Shown one piece after another: positions 1 to 5,265 of a DNA stretch of 18,479 bases; position 1 is the first letter of the stretch, and the number at the start of each line of letters is the position of its first letter. A model generated the notes under the pieces. That model was given only the letters and a program-made list of their open reading frames with translations, was not told where the DNA came from and searched no databases. A program made the translations under genes and the position numbers. This DNA comes from JACCUZ01 sp038246575 (lineage in GTDB: Bacteria; Actinomycetota; Actinomycetes; JACCUZ01). The stretch is from contig JBBRVU010000072.1 of NCBI GenBank assembly GCA_038246575.1, forward strand, positions 1-18,479. The letters are read 5' to 3'.

Positions 1-257
1 ATCCCGGCCTCGGTCTCCTCGTACGCCCTGGCGGCCGACCGGGCCTGGACCGCGAGGTGGGCGAGGTCGAGGCCGACTGCGTTCGTGACCCCGGAACCGA
101 TCGCGACGAGCCGGTGCAAGGCTGCGCGCAGGACCGGGTCCGTGACCTCGGTCGTCAGCGCCCTGAGCTCGCGAGCGCAGCGCCCCGCGTCGTCGGCGCG
201 GGTGTCCAGGACGGTCGAGATCTCGGCCACTGACTCGGTGTCGACGCGCATCCGCAT
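1..257 (-). CDS. EspC-like (type VII secretion-associated type) small protein, 3' truncated by the window
   Basis: Reading the minus strand from the ATG at 257 gives 85 codons without a stop before the window edge, so the C-terminus is missing. The product starts MRMRVDTESVAEIS and is helical, with an early 'RVD' and a late 'ARAYEETEAG'. That layout resembles the EspC/DUF2580 family and related WXG100-like proteins, which begin with a short 'xVDxxxL' segment and end with 'AAxxYxxxD/E'. A GGGAGGA ribosome site lies 6 bases before the ATG and decides the start; a second ATG two codons later is also possible. It lies downstream of the LigD-type polymerase in the same direction with an 83-base gap. 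No ESX genes are visible in the window, so a link to secretion is family inference only. Other short helical proteins could look the same. Confidence 0.5.
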   Translation of the reverse strand, partial: MRMRVDTESVAEISTVLDTRADDAGRCARELRALTTEVTDPVLRAALHRLVAIGSGVTNAVGLDLAHLAVQARSAARAYEETEAG

Positions 258-340
258 GGCCGGTCCTCCCGTCTCCGGGCTGCAGCCAGCGTAGGGAGAT
301 CGGGCGCCTTCGCCTCGGGCCGATCCACAGGCGGCCCCCC

Positions 341-1255
341 TCAGGGCAGCGGCGCGGCCTCGGTCAGCATCGGCGCCCACAGGTCGCCCAGCTCGTCCAC
401 CCGAGCAAGGGTGTCGTCGGCCCGGAACTGCAGGTCCTCGACCGTCTCGGCAGCCGCGACCTCGTCCCAGGTCACGGGGGTCGAGACCCACTCGCGGGGA
501 CGGGCCCGAAGCGCGTACGGCGCGACGGTCGTCTTGGCCGCGTTGTTCTGGCTCCAGTCGACGAGGATCTTGCCGTCACGCAGGTTCTTGGCCATCCGGG
601 ACACGACGAGATCGGGACGCTCCTTCTCCAGCCGCTTGGCCAGGCTGTGGGCGTAGTCCGAGGTGTGACTGTCCGTGGTCTCGGTGACGCCCGCGCTCAC
701 CTGCATGCCCTTGGACCCGCTCGTCTTGGCGTGGGCAGTCAGGCCATCGGCCTCGAGCAGGTCGCGGAGCAGCAGCGCAACCTCGGCGCACTCGACGACG
801 GTGGCCGGCGCTCCGGGATCGAGGTCGAGCACCAGCCGGTCGCATCCCCGGACTCCACCACGCGGACCCACCGTCCACTGCGGCACGTGCAGCTCGAGCG
901 CTGCGAGGTTGGCCGCCCAGACCAGTGTCGGCAGGTCGTCGATGACGACGTAGTCGACGGTCTCGCGGTCCATGCTGCTGCCGGGCGCGGGCAGCTCCAC
1001 CGTGCGGACCCACTCCGGCGTCCCCCGCGGCGCATTCTTGGCGTAGAAGCCTTGACCCTCGACGCCGTCGGGGTAGCGCTTGAACGACATCGGGCGGTTG
1101 GTGATGTGCGGCAGCAGAACCGGTGCGATCCGGGCGTAGTAGTCGACGACCTCCCCCTTGGTGAATCCGGTGTCGGGATAGAGCACCTTCCCGAGGTTCG
1201 TCACCGTCAGCCGCCGTCCGTCGACCTCGACCGTCGACCGCTCGGAGTGCGCCAT
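341..1255 (-). CDS. Stand-alone LigD-type DNA polymerase/primase (PolDom, archaeo-eukaryotic primase superfamily)
   Basis: The 304-aa product is a LigD polymerase domain without ligase or phosphoesterase domains. Such enzymes add NTPs or dNTPs to DNA ends and gaps in actinobacterial non-homologous end joining or gap repair. Seen in the sequence: 'VTNLGKVLYP' (residues 18-27), 'NRPMSFKRYPDG' (53-64), 'LELHVPQW' with the conserved His at 123, the catalytic acid pair in 'LDLDPG' (D144, D146), 'TSGSKGM' (178-184) and the third acid in 'VDWSQNN' (D233). The nucleotide-binding motif reads SGSKGMQ where many LigD proteins have SGSKGLH; I associate the M-Q form with stand-alone actinobacterial PolD/Prim-PolC enzymes, from memory. 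The start at 1255 has AGAGGA 8 bases upstream. An in-frame ATG at 1309 would sit directly against the foot of a 15-bp hairpin and is less likely. No Ku or ligase gene is in the window. Confidence 0.9.
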   Translation of the reverse strand: MAHSERSTVEVDGRRLTVTNLGKVLYPDTGFTKGEVVDYYARIAPVLLPHITNRPMSFKRYPDGVEGQGFYAKNAPRGTPEWVRTVELPAPGSSMDRETVDYVVIDDLPTLVWAANLAALELHVPQWTVGPRGGVRGCDRLVLDLDPGAPATVVECAEVALLLRDLLEADGLTAHAKTSGSKGMQVSAGVTETTDSHTSDYAHSLAKRLEKERPDLVVSRMAKNLRDGKILVDWSQNNAAKTTVAPYALRARPREWVSTPVTWDEVAAAETVEDLQFRADDTLARVDELGDLWAPMLTEAAPLP

Positions 1256-1311
1256 CTGCCGATCCTCTCGCAGCGCCTGCCACGAGTGCGCGGGGGTGGC
1301 CGCAGACATGG

Positions 1312-1347
1312 CAGGGCCCCGGCCGCTGGTGCGCGGCCGGGGCCCTG
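1312..1347. terminator. 15-bp GC hairpin between the 57-aa gene and the LigD-type gene
   Basis: Positions 1312-1326 and 1333-1347 are perfect inverted repeats (arm CAGGGCCCCGGCCGC) separated by a 6-base loop. There is no T-run on either side, so a classical intrinsic terminator is not shown. In GC-rich actinomycetes such U-less hairpins often end or attenuate transcripts. It lies 37 bases past the stop codon of the 57-aa gene and 56 bases before the polymerase start, so it probably ends or dampens the whiB7 transcript. A role as an mRNA-stability hairpin is also possible. Confidence 0.6.
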
Positions 1348-1384
1348 GTGGGTTGACTCGCTTCGGTCGGTGACTCCCGAGGGG

Positions 1385-1558
1385 TCACCTCACGACGGCG
1401 AGGGCGAGGAGACGCCGGGCCCGAACGGCCGACCGCTCGGCCCGTCGCGCTGCCCGGCGGGCTGCGACGAGACGGTAGGCCCGTTCTCGGCTGATGGCTT
1501 CCTCGAGACGCGACGCCGCATGGGCTCGCGCCAGCTCTTCGTGCATGAGTTGATACAT
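1385..1558 (-). CDS. Small arginine-rich helical protein downstream of whiB7
   Basis: A 57-aa product beginning MYQLMHEELARAHAASRLEE and ending in a strongly basic helix (AARRAARRAERSAVRARRLL). An AGGAG ribosome site 5 bases before the ATG at 1558 supports this start. A longer version of 89 aa could start at a GTG at 1654 that overlaps the whiB7 stop codon (GTGA), which would couple it to whiB7 translation. The N-terminal 'MYQLMHEELARA' resembles a class of short actinobacterial proteins of unknown function, from memory. No domain, signal peptide or membrane segment is visible. The basic, amphipathic composition would suit nucleic-acid or membrane-surface binding, but this is inference. It follows whiB7 in the same direction and is probably co-transcribed with it. 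Confidence 0.65.
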   Translation of the reverse strand: MYQLMHEELARAHAASRLEEAISRERAYRLVAARRAARRAERSAVRARRLLALAVVR

Positions 1559-1650
1559 GGTGCTCCTGTTCACGATCGTCGTCTGGTGGTCGGGCGCGGT
1601 CGACGAGATGTCTGACTCGTCTGACGCCCGGATGTCGGTCACTTCGGCGC

Positions 1651-1986
1651 TCACGCGGCAACCTCGGACTTGCGTGGGCGGCCGCGCGGACGCTTCCGCG
1701 GGACCACGACCCCCTGCATGAACCACTCGCCGCCCCAGACGCCCCAGGGCTCATGACGCTCGAGAGCGCCATTGAGGCAGTCCAGGCGGGCGGGGCAGGC
1801 CGCGCAAAGAGTCTTCGCGTACTCGACGTCTGCGGGCGACTCGGCGAAGAACAGCTCCGGGTCGTGCGTGCGGCACGGCAGCTGCTCGTCGATGACTCGC
1901 TCGGTGAGCGTCGAGAGGCCGGTGAGTGCCGTCAGGACTGCGACGGGACCGCGGGCCTCCGCGTGCTCGTGCGGTGCGAGCTGCAT
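1651..1986 (-). CDS. whiB7: WhiB7-type iron-sulfur transcriptional regulator with AT-hook
   Basis: A 111-aa WhiB-like protein. Four cysteines that bind the [4Fe-4S] cluster are in order: C38 (LPCRTHDPELFF), then C61, C64 and C70 (CAACPARLDC). The turn 'EPWGVWGGE' (79-87), which contacts the principal sigma factor region 4, and a C-terminal AT-hook 'RGRPRKS' (101-107) are the hallmarks of WhiB7 among WhiB proteins. WhiB7 activates intrinsic antibiotic-resistance genes, and its own gene, when translation is inhibited. The ATG at 1986 has a near-perfect GGAGGTG 6 bases upstream. The next ATG upstream at 2001 (116 aa) has GAGGAAG almost touching it and is the alternative. The gene is preceded by a leader with a promoter, ORF and terminator, and adjacency to uvrD2 matches M. 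tuberculosis. Confidence 0.93.
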   Translation of the reverse strand: MQLAPHEHAEARGPVAVLTALTGLSTLTERVIDEQLPCRTHDPELFFAESPADVEYAKTLCAACPARLDCLNGALERHEPWGVWGGEWFMQGVVVPRKRPRGRPRKSEVAA

Positions 1987-2125
1987 CTCTGACACCTCCA
2001 TGTCTTCCTCGCTTGTCGCTGCAGTCGGTCCGGGTGTGGCCGGCTGCTAGATCAGGTGTTCCTCTCCTGGACCTTGTGAGGACCGGATCGGACTCGGTTG
2101 TCGGACGGATGGGCGGCTGAACGAC

Positions 2126-2167
2126 AAAAAAAGGCCGCGGATCCCGGGTGTCGGGTTCCGCGGCCTT
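2126..2167 (-). terminator. Intrinsic terminator in the whiB7 leader (attenuator)
   Basis: On the minus strand an 11-bp perfect stem (AAGGCCGCGGA at 2167-2157 pairing with TCCGCGGCCTT at 2141-2131) is extended by an inner CGGG/CCCG pair-up with a 5-base loop. It ends in a run of seven T's (2132-2126). This is the only textbook rho-independent terminator seen in this GC-rich window. It lies 25 bases after the leader ORF stop and about 140 bases before the whiB7 start, so it would stop whiB7 transcription by default. In mycobacteria and Streptomyces, whiB7/wblC leaders use such a terminator, relieved when antibiotics slow ribosomes on an upstream ORF. Confidence 0.9.
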
Positions 2168-2192
2168 GGAGGTGCCGGTGAGGAGTGAGGTC

Positions 2193-2465
2193 CTATACCG
2201 GTGGGCTCCAGGAGCGGGTCCCTGCCACGTCGGCGAACTCGACGACGTCGCTGGTCGGGAGAAGTGCGATGGTCTTCGGCGTGCGGTCGGCGATCCAGCT
2301 ACCGGTGACCGCGGACATAGCGGTCCCCTGGTAGACGTGCGGACGCGGCGTGTTGATACGCACACCTGCGCCGCCGCCGTTGCGCGGCCGCGTGCCGGCC
2401 GGTGCAGCGCCGCGGGCGACCACGGCACGGAACGACAGGCACGTCATCGTGGTGTTGCTCTCCAT
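2193..2465 (-). CDS. whiB7 leader ORF (90 codons), candidate regulatory upstream ORF
   Basis: The ATG at 2465 is preceded by GAGGAGGTGACCACG, a very strong ribosome site at about 6 bases spacing. The 90-aa product starts MESNTTMTCLSFRAVVARGA, has a Gly-rich middle (NGGGAGVRIN) and ends SDVVEFADVAGTRSWSPPV. I recognise no domain. The position is exactly that of the upstream ORF in whiB7 attenuators: just after the promoter and before the terminator. It may therefore be a sensor of ribosome speed rather than a functional protein, or a small conserved protein that also serves this role. It is longer than the short leader peptides I know for whiB7. An internal in-frame ATG at 2447 could start a slightly shorter version, but lacks an obvious ribosome site. 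The open frame extends upstream into uvrD2 antisense-like frames and is not coding there. Confidence 0.7.
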   Translation of the reverse strand: MESNTTMTCLSFRAVVARGAAPAGTRPRNGGGAGVRINTPRPHVYQGTAMSAVTGSWIADRTPKTIALLPTSDVVEFADVAGTRSWSPPV

Positions 2466-2525
2466 CGTGGTCACCTCCTCGTCTGCTCTCGGCGGAACGT
2501 CTCGGCCTGCTGGCCGACTCCCGAA

Positions 2526-2564
2526 AGGGTAGAGCCGTCGACTGTCAGGTGCAATCATTTTTTT
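2526..2564 (-). promoter_or_regulatory. WhiB7-dependent type promoter for the whiB7 leader
   Basis: On the minus strand: an A-tract AAAAAAAT (2564-2557), two bases (GA), a -35-like TTGCAC (2554-2549), a 17-base spacer, and a -10 TACCCT (2531-2526) of the actinobacterial TAnnnT type. Transcription would start near 2519, about 55 bases before the leader ORF. WhiB7 promoters are known to need an AT-rich patch a few bases upstream of the -35 for AT-hook binding, and this matches. The A-tract is the last two Lys codons and part of the stop codon of uvrD2, the only such A-run in a very GC-rich neighbourhood. The assignment is by architecture; no start site has been measured. Confidence 0.8.
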
Positions 2565-4696
2565 GACTGCTGACTCAAGTCGGCCGGAATCTCGAGGATC
2601 TGCGCGTCCGGTCGGGCGGGTGCGTCGCCACGGCAGATCGCCAGCACGTCCGCGCCGTAGCGCTCCAGCTTGCTCCGCCCGACGCCCGAGACCGCGAGCA
2701 GCTCTGCCTCGTTCGTCGGGGTCACCTCGGCGAGCGCCGTGAGCGTCGCATCCGTGAACACGACGTACGCCGGAACGCTCTGCGCCCGGGCCTGCTCGGC
2801 GCGCCACTCGCGCATCCGCTCGAACATGGCCTCGTCGTAGGCGCTCGGGCAGTCCTCGCAACGGCCGAGCTTGCGCGCCACGGCAGCGGTCAGCGTCGCT
2901 CCGCACACCCGACAGGTCGCCGGCCCGCGGCGCCGCTTGCGACCGCTGCCGCGGGCGGTCGCCGCGTCGGCGCGCCGCCCTCCGGGGACGAGGCCGTCGA
3001 GGAAGCGGGACGGCCGTCGCCCGCCTCGGCCGCCGGGCGAGCGGGAGGCCGACCACGTGACCGTGAGGTGTTCGCGCGCCCGGGTCACCCCGACGTACAG
3101 CAGCCGACGCTCTTCCTCCACCTGCTCGGGTGTCTGCGCGTAGGTGATCGGGATCATCCCGTCGCTCACGCCGACGAGGAACACGGCGTCCCACTCCAGG
3201 CCCTTGGCGGCGTGGAACGAGGCCAGGGTGACGCCGTCGATCGTCGGCGCGTGCTGGGCCTCGGCCCGCTCGTCCAGCTCGGTGACGAGGTCGCGCAGCG
3301 TCAGACCCGGGCGCTCGGCCGCCAGGTCGTCGGCGAGGCGGGCCAGCGCGGCCAACGACTCCCAGCGGTCGCGCACCGCGCCGCCACCCTCGGGCGGGCT
3401 GCTCGACCAGCCGCCGCCGGAGAGCACGGCGCGCACCGTACCTGGGAGATCCTCGTCGCCCGCCTCCTCGGCGGAACGGGCGGCCCCACGGAGCAGCAGC
3501 CGGGCGTCGCGCACCTCGGGGCGGTCGAAGAACCGCTGGGCGCCGCGCAGGACGTAGGGCACACCGGCGTCGGCCAGGGCTTGCTCGTAGGTCTCGCTCT
3601 GGCCGTTGGTGCGGAAGAGGACCGCGGTCTCGGCGGCCGGCGTCCCGGCGGCGACGAGCGCCTGGATGCGGGTTGCCACCCAGCGGGCTTCGGCAGGCTC
3701 GTCGTCGAGCTCGCGCAGCTCGGGCGCCGGGCCCGGGGGGCGTTGCGCGACGAGCTCGAGGCGGCCCCGGGTCGTGGCCGGCGCCGCAGAGACGAGCCGG
3801 TTGGCGAGGTCGACGACCTGCGGGGTCGAGCGGTAGTCGCGCACCAGGCGGACCTCGCTGGCCCCGGGGTAGCGCTCTCGGAAGCCGAGCAGGAACTCGG
3901 GCGAGGCGCCGGTGAAGGTGTAGATGGTCTGGTTGGGGTCACCGACGACACAGATCTCGTCGCGGTCGCCGAGCCACTGGTCGAGCAGCGCCTGCTGCAG
4001 CGGGCTGACGTCCTGGTACTCGTCCACGACGAGGTGGTGGTACTGGCCGCGTACGGCGTCGGCCACCTGCCGGTGCTCGGCGACCAGGGCCACGGTGTAG
4101 AGCAGCACGTCCTCGAAGTCGATGACGCCCCGGTCGCGCTTGACCTGGTCGTACGTCGAGAGCAGCCGCACGACCATCGCCGGGTCGAGCCCGGCCGGGG
4201 CAGCCCGACCCGCCTTGGCAGCCGCGGCGGGGTAGTCGACCGGGTCGGTCATGGTGACCTTGACCCACTCGATCTCGGCCGCCAGATCACGCACGGTGGC
4301 GCGATCGGCGGCCAGCCGCAACCGGCCCGCGGACTCGGCGACCAGGCCCGCCGTGTGCTCGGCGAGCTGCGGCAGCTCGCCACCGACGTGGCGCGGCCAG
4401 AAGTAGCGCAGCTGCCGCAGCGCAGCCGCGTGGAAGGTGCGCGCCTGGACCCCTGAGGCGCCGAGGGCGCGCAACCTGGTGCGCATCTCACCGGCGGCCC
4501 GCGCGGTGAAGGTCACGGCGAGCACCTGCTGAGGCGCGTACACGCCGGTCTGCACGCCGTAGGCGATGCGGGTGGTGATCGCCCGGGTCTTGCCCGTGCC
4601 CGCGCCGGCCAGCACGCACACCGGGCCGCGGAGTGCAGCGGCGACCTCGCGCTGCTCCGGGTCCAGCGTCTCGAGCAGCGCGTCGGCATCCGTCAC
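2555..4696 (-). CDS. uvrD2: UvrD2-type SF1 DNA helicase with tetracysteine motif and HRDC domain
   Basis: A 713-aa ATP-dependent 3'-5' helicase of the UvrD/Rep family. Seen in order: Q-motif 'LDPEQ' (11-15), Walker A 'GAGTGKT' (31-37), 'TFTARAAGEM', Walker B 'VVDEYQD' (about 223-229), 'GDPNQTIYTFTGAS', 'HAAKGLEWDAVFLVG' and 'YVGVTRAREHL'. After the motor comes a cysteine motif (CRVC then CEDC, about 593-615), and then a C-terminal HRDC domain ('YVVFTDATLTALAE ... LLAVSGVGRSKLERYG'). This layout identifies mycobacterial-type UvrD2, where the tetracysteine module links motor and HRDC. The GTG at 4696 has GGGAGG 8 bases upstream. An ATG at 4705 directly abuts that same GGGAGG, so it is a poor start. 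Its final codons (Lys-Lys-stop) double as the A-tract of the whiB7 promoter. Confidence 0.93.
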   Translation of the reverse strand: MTDADALLETLDPEQREVAAALRGPVCVLAGAGTGKTRAITTRIAYGVQTGVYAPQQVLAVTFTARAAGEMRTRLRALGASGVQARTFHAAALRQLRYFWPRHVGGELPQLAEHTAGLVAESAGRLRLAADRATVRDLAAEIEWVKVTMTDPVDYPAAAAKAGRAAPAGLDPAMVVRLLSTYDQVKRDRGVIDFEDVLLYTVALVAEHRQVADAVRGQYHHLVVDEYQDVSPLQQALLDQWLGDRDEICVVGDPNQTIYTFTGASPEFLLGFRERYPGASEVRLVRDYRSTPQVVDLANRLVSAAPATTRGRLELVAQRPPGPAPELRELDDEPAEARWVATRIQALVAAGTPAAETAVLFRTNGQSETYEQALADAGVPYVLRGAQRFFDRPEVRDARLLLRGAARSAEEAGDEDLPGTVRAVLSGGGWSSSPPEGGGAVRDRWESLAALARLADDLAAERPGLTLRDLVTELDERAEAQHAPTIDGVTLASFHAAKGLEWDAVFLVGVSDGMIPITYAQTPEQVEEERRLLYVGVTRAREHLTVTWSASRSPGGRGGRRPSRFLDGLVPGGRRADAATARGSGRKRRRGPATCRVCGATLTAAVARKLGRCEDCPSAYDEAMFERMREWRAEQARAQSVPAYVVFTDATLTALAEVTPTNEAELLAVSGVGRSKLERYGADVLAICRGDAPARPDAQILEIPADLSQQSKK

Positions 4697-4876
4697 AGGG
4701 CCCATCCTCCCAGCGACCGCGGACAGCGGGCCCCCCCGTCCCCACCCGTCCGTGGTCCTCGGGAAGAGATTCCCGGCGCAAGGAGTTATTCATGTCCGAG
4801 ACGGGCCCTTCGCCCGCGTACGTCCGCTTGGTCAGCCATCCGCTCCATCACCGCTCGCGAACTGAGGTCACTCGAC
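4697..4876. promoter_or_regulatory. Divergent control region between uvrD2 and the mycoredoxin gene
   Basis: A 180-base spacer that must hold the promoters of uvrD2 (minus) and the mycoredoxin (plus). A 6-bp inverted repeat, CGGGAA-GAGA-TTCCCG (4760-4775), is a possible operator. Then AAGGAG (4780-4785), 6 bases, and an ATG at 4792 form an ideal translation start that is not in the mycoredoxin frame. A CGGGC/GCCCG mini-hairpin follows near 4801-4818. I see no convincing -35/-10 pair for either gene. Confidence 0.35.
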
Positions 4877-5134
4877 GTGTCAGACACCCCCGCCGAGAAC
4901 GTCGTCACGATGTACAGCACCGTGTGGTGCGGGTACTGCCGACGGCTGAAGTCGCAGATGGAGCGCGCGGGCATCGCCTATCGCGAGGTGGACATCGAGA
5001 CCGAGCCCGGTGCGGCCGATCTGGTGATGAAGGTCAACGGCGGCAACCAGACCGTCCCGACCCTCGTCTTCCCGGACGGCTCGGCGCTGTCCAACCCGAG
5101 CCTTGCGCAGGTCCAGGCCCAGCTCGCCGCCTGA
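4877..5134 (+). CDS. mrx1: Mycoredoxin (glutaredoxin-fold, CGYC active site)
   Basis: An 85-aa thioredoxin-fold protein with the active site 'WCGYCRRLK' (residues 18-26) and 'GNQTVPTLVFPDGSALSNPS', the cis-Pro strand and following segment typical of actinobacterial mycoredoxins. Mycoredoxin-1 removes mycothiol from S-mycothiolated proteins and is recycled by mycothiol and mycothione reductase, in the cytoplasm. Length and sequence match M. tuberculosis Rv3198A, which also neighbours uvrD2. The start is a GTG with GAGGT 8 bases upstream. An ATG with a stronger ribosome site lies 85 bases upstream in another frame. It is divergent from uvrD2 and converges with nudC. Confidence 0.92.
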   Translation: MSDTPAENVVTMYSTVWCGYCRRLKSQMERAGIAYREVDIETEPGAADLVMKVNGGNQTVPTLVFPDGSALSNPSLAQVQAQLAA

Positions 5135-5172
5135 GCGCAGCCCCGAAGCCCCGGCCGAGCACCCCGGCCGGA

Positions 5173-5212
5173 CCAAGATCCCCGTTACTGCATGATCGAC
5201 GGGGATCTTTGG
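5173..5212. repeat. Palindromic repeat copy 1, between mycoredoxin and nudC
   Basis: CCAAGATCCCCG (5173-5184) and CGGGGATCTTTGG (5200-5212) form an inverted repeat with one bulged base around the central TTACTGCATGATCGA. The 31 bases at 5174-5204 recur at 5235-5265 with three differences. The hairpin sits 39 bases after the mycoredoxin stop, so it may end convergent transcripts. The same kind of CAAGATCCCCGTT...TGCATGATC...ACGGGG element seems familiar as a dispersed intergenic repeat of Nocardioides-like genomes, from memory and unverified. Confidence 0.75.
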
Positions 5213-5234
5213 TGCTCTGACCTGCAGCGATGCT

Positions 5235-5265
5235 CAAGATCCCCTTTCCTGCATGATCAACGGGG
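5235..5265. repeat. Repeat copy 2, overlapping the nudC stop codon
   Basis: This copy matches 5174-5204 at 28 of 31 positions (differences at positions 11, 14 and 25 of the unit) and lies exactly 61 bases downstream. It keeps CAAGATCCCC and TGCATGATC-ACGGGG, but its right arm decays into GGAAGGGGG, so the outer hairpin is lost. The TGA of nudC (5259-5257) lies inside it, so the last nudC codons come from or abut the repeat. Confidence 0.75.

Noticed and set aside
576..1772. 398-codon minus-strand frame overlapping the LigD-type, 57-aa and whiB7 genes
   Set aside because: It is a shifted-frame shadow with extreme Arg/Pro/Ser content and no motif.
5173..5265. Possible start of a CRISPR array
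   Set aside because: There are only two imperfect copies, they are palindromic with no further units, and no cas genes are present. An intergenic repeat fits better.
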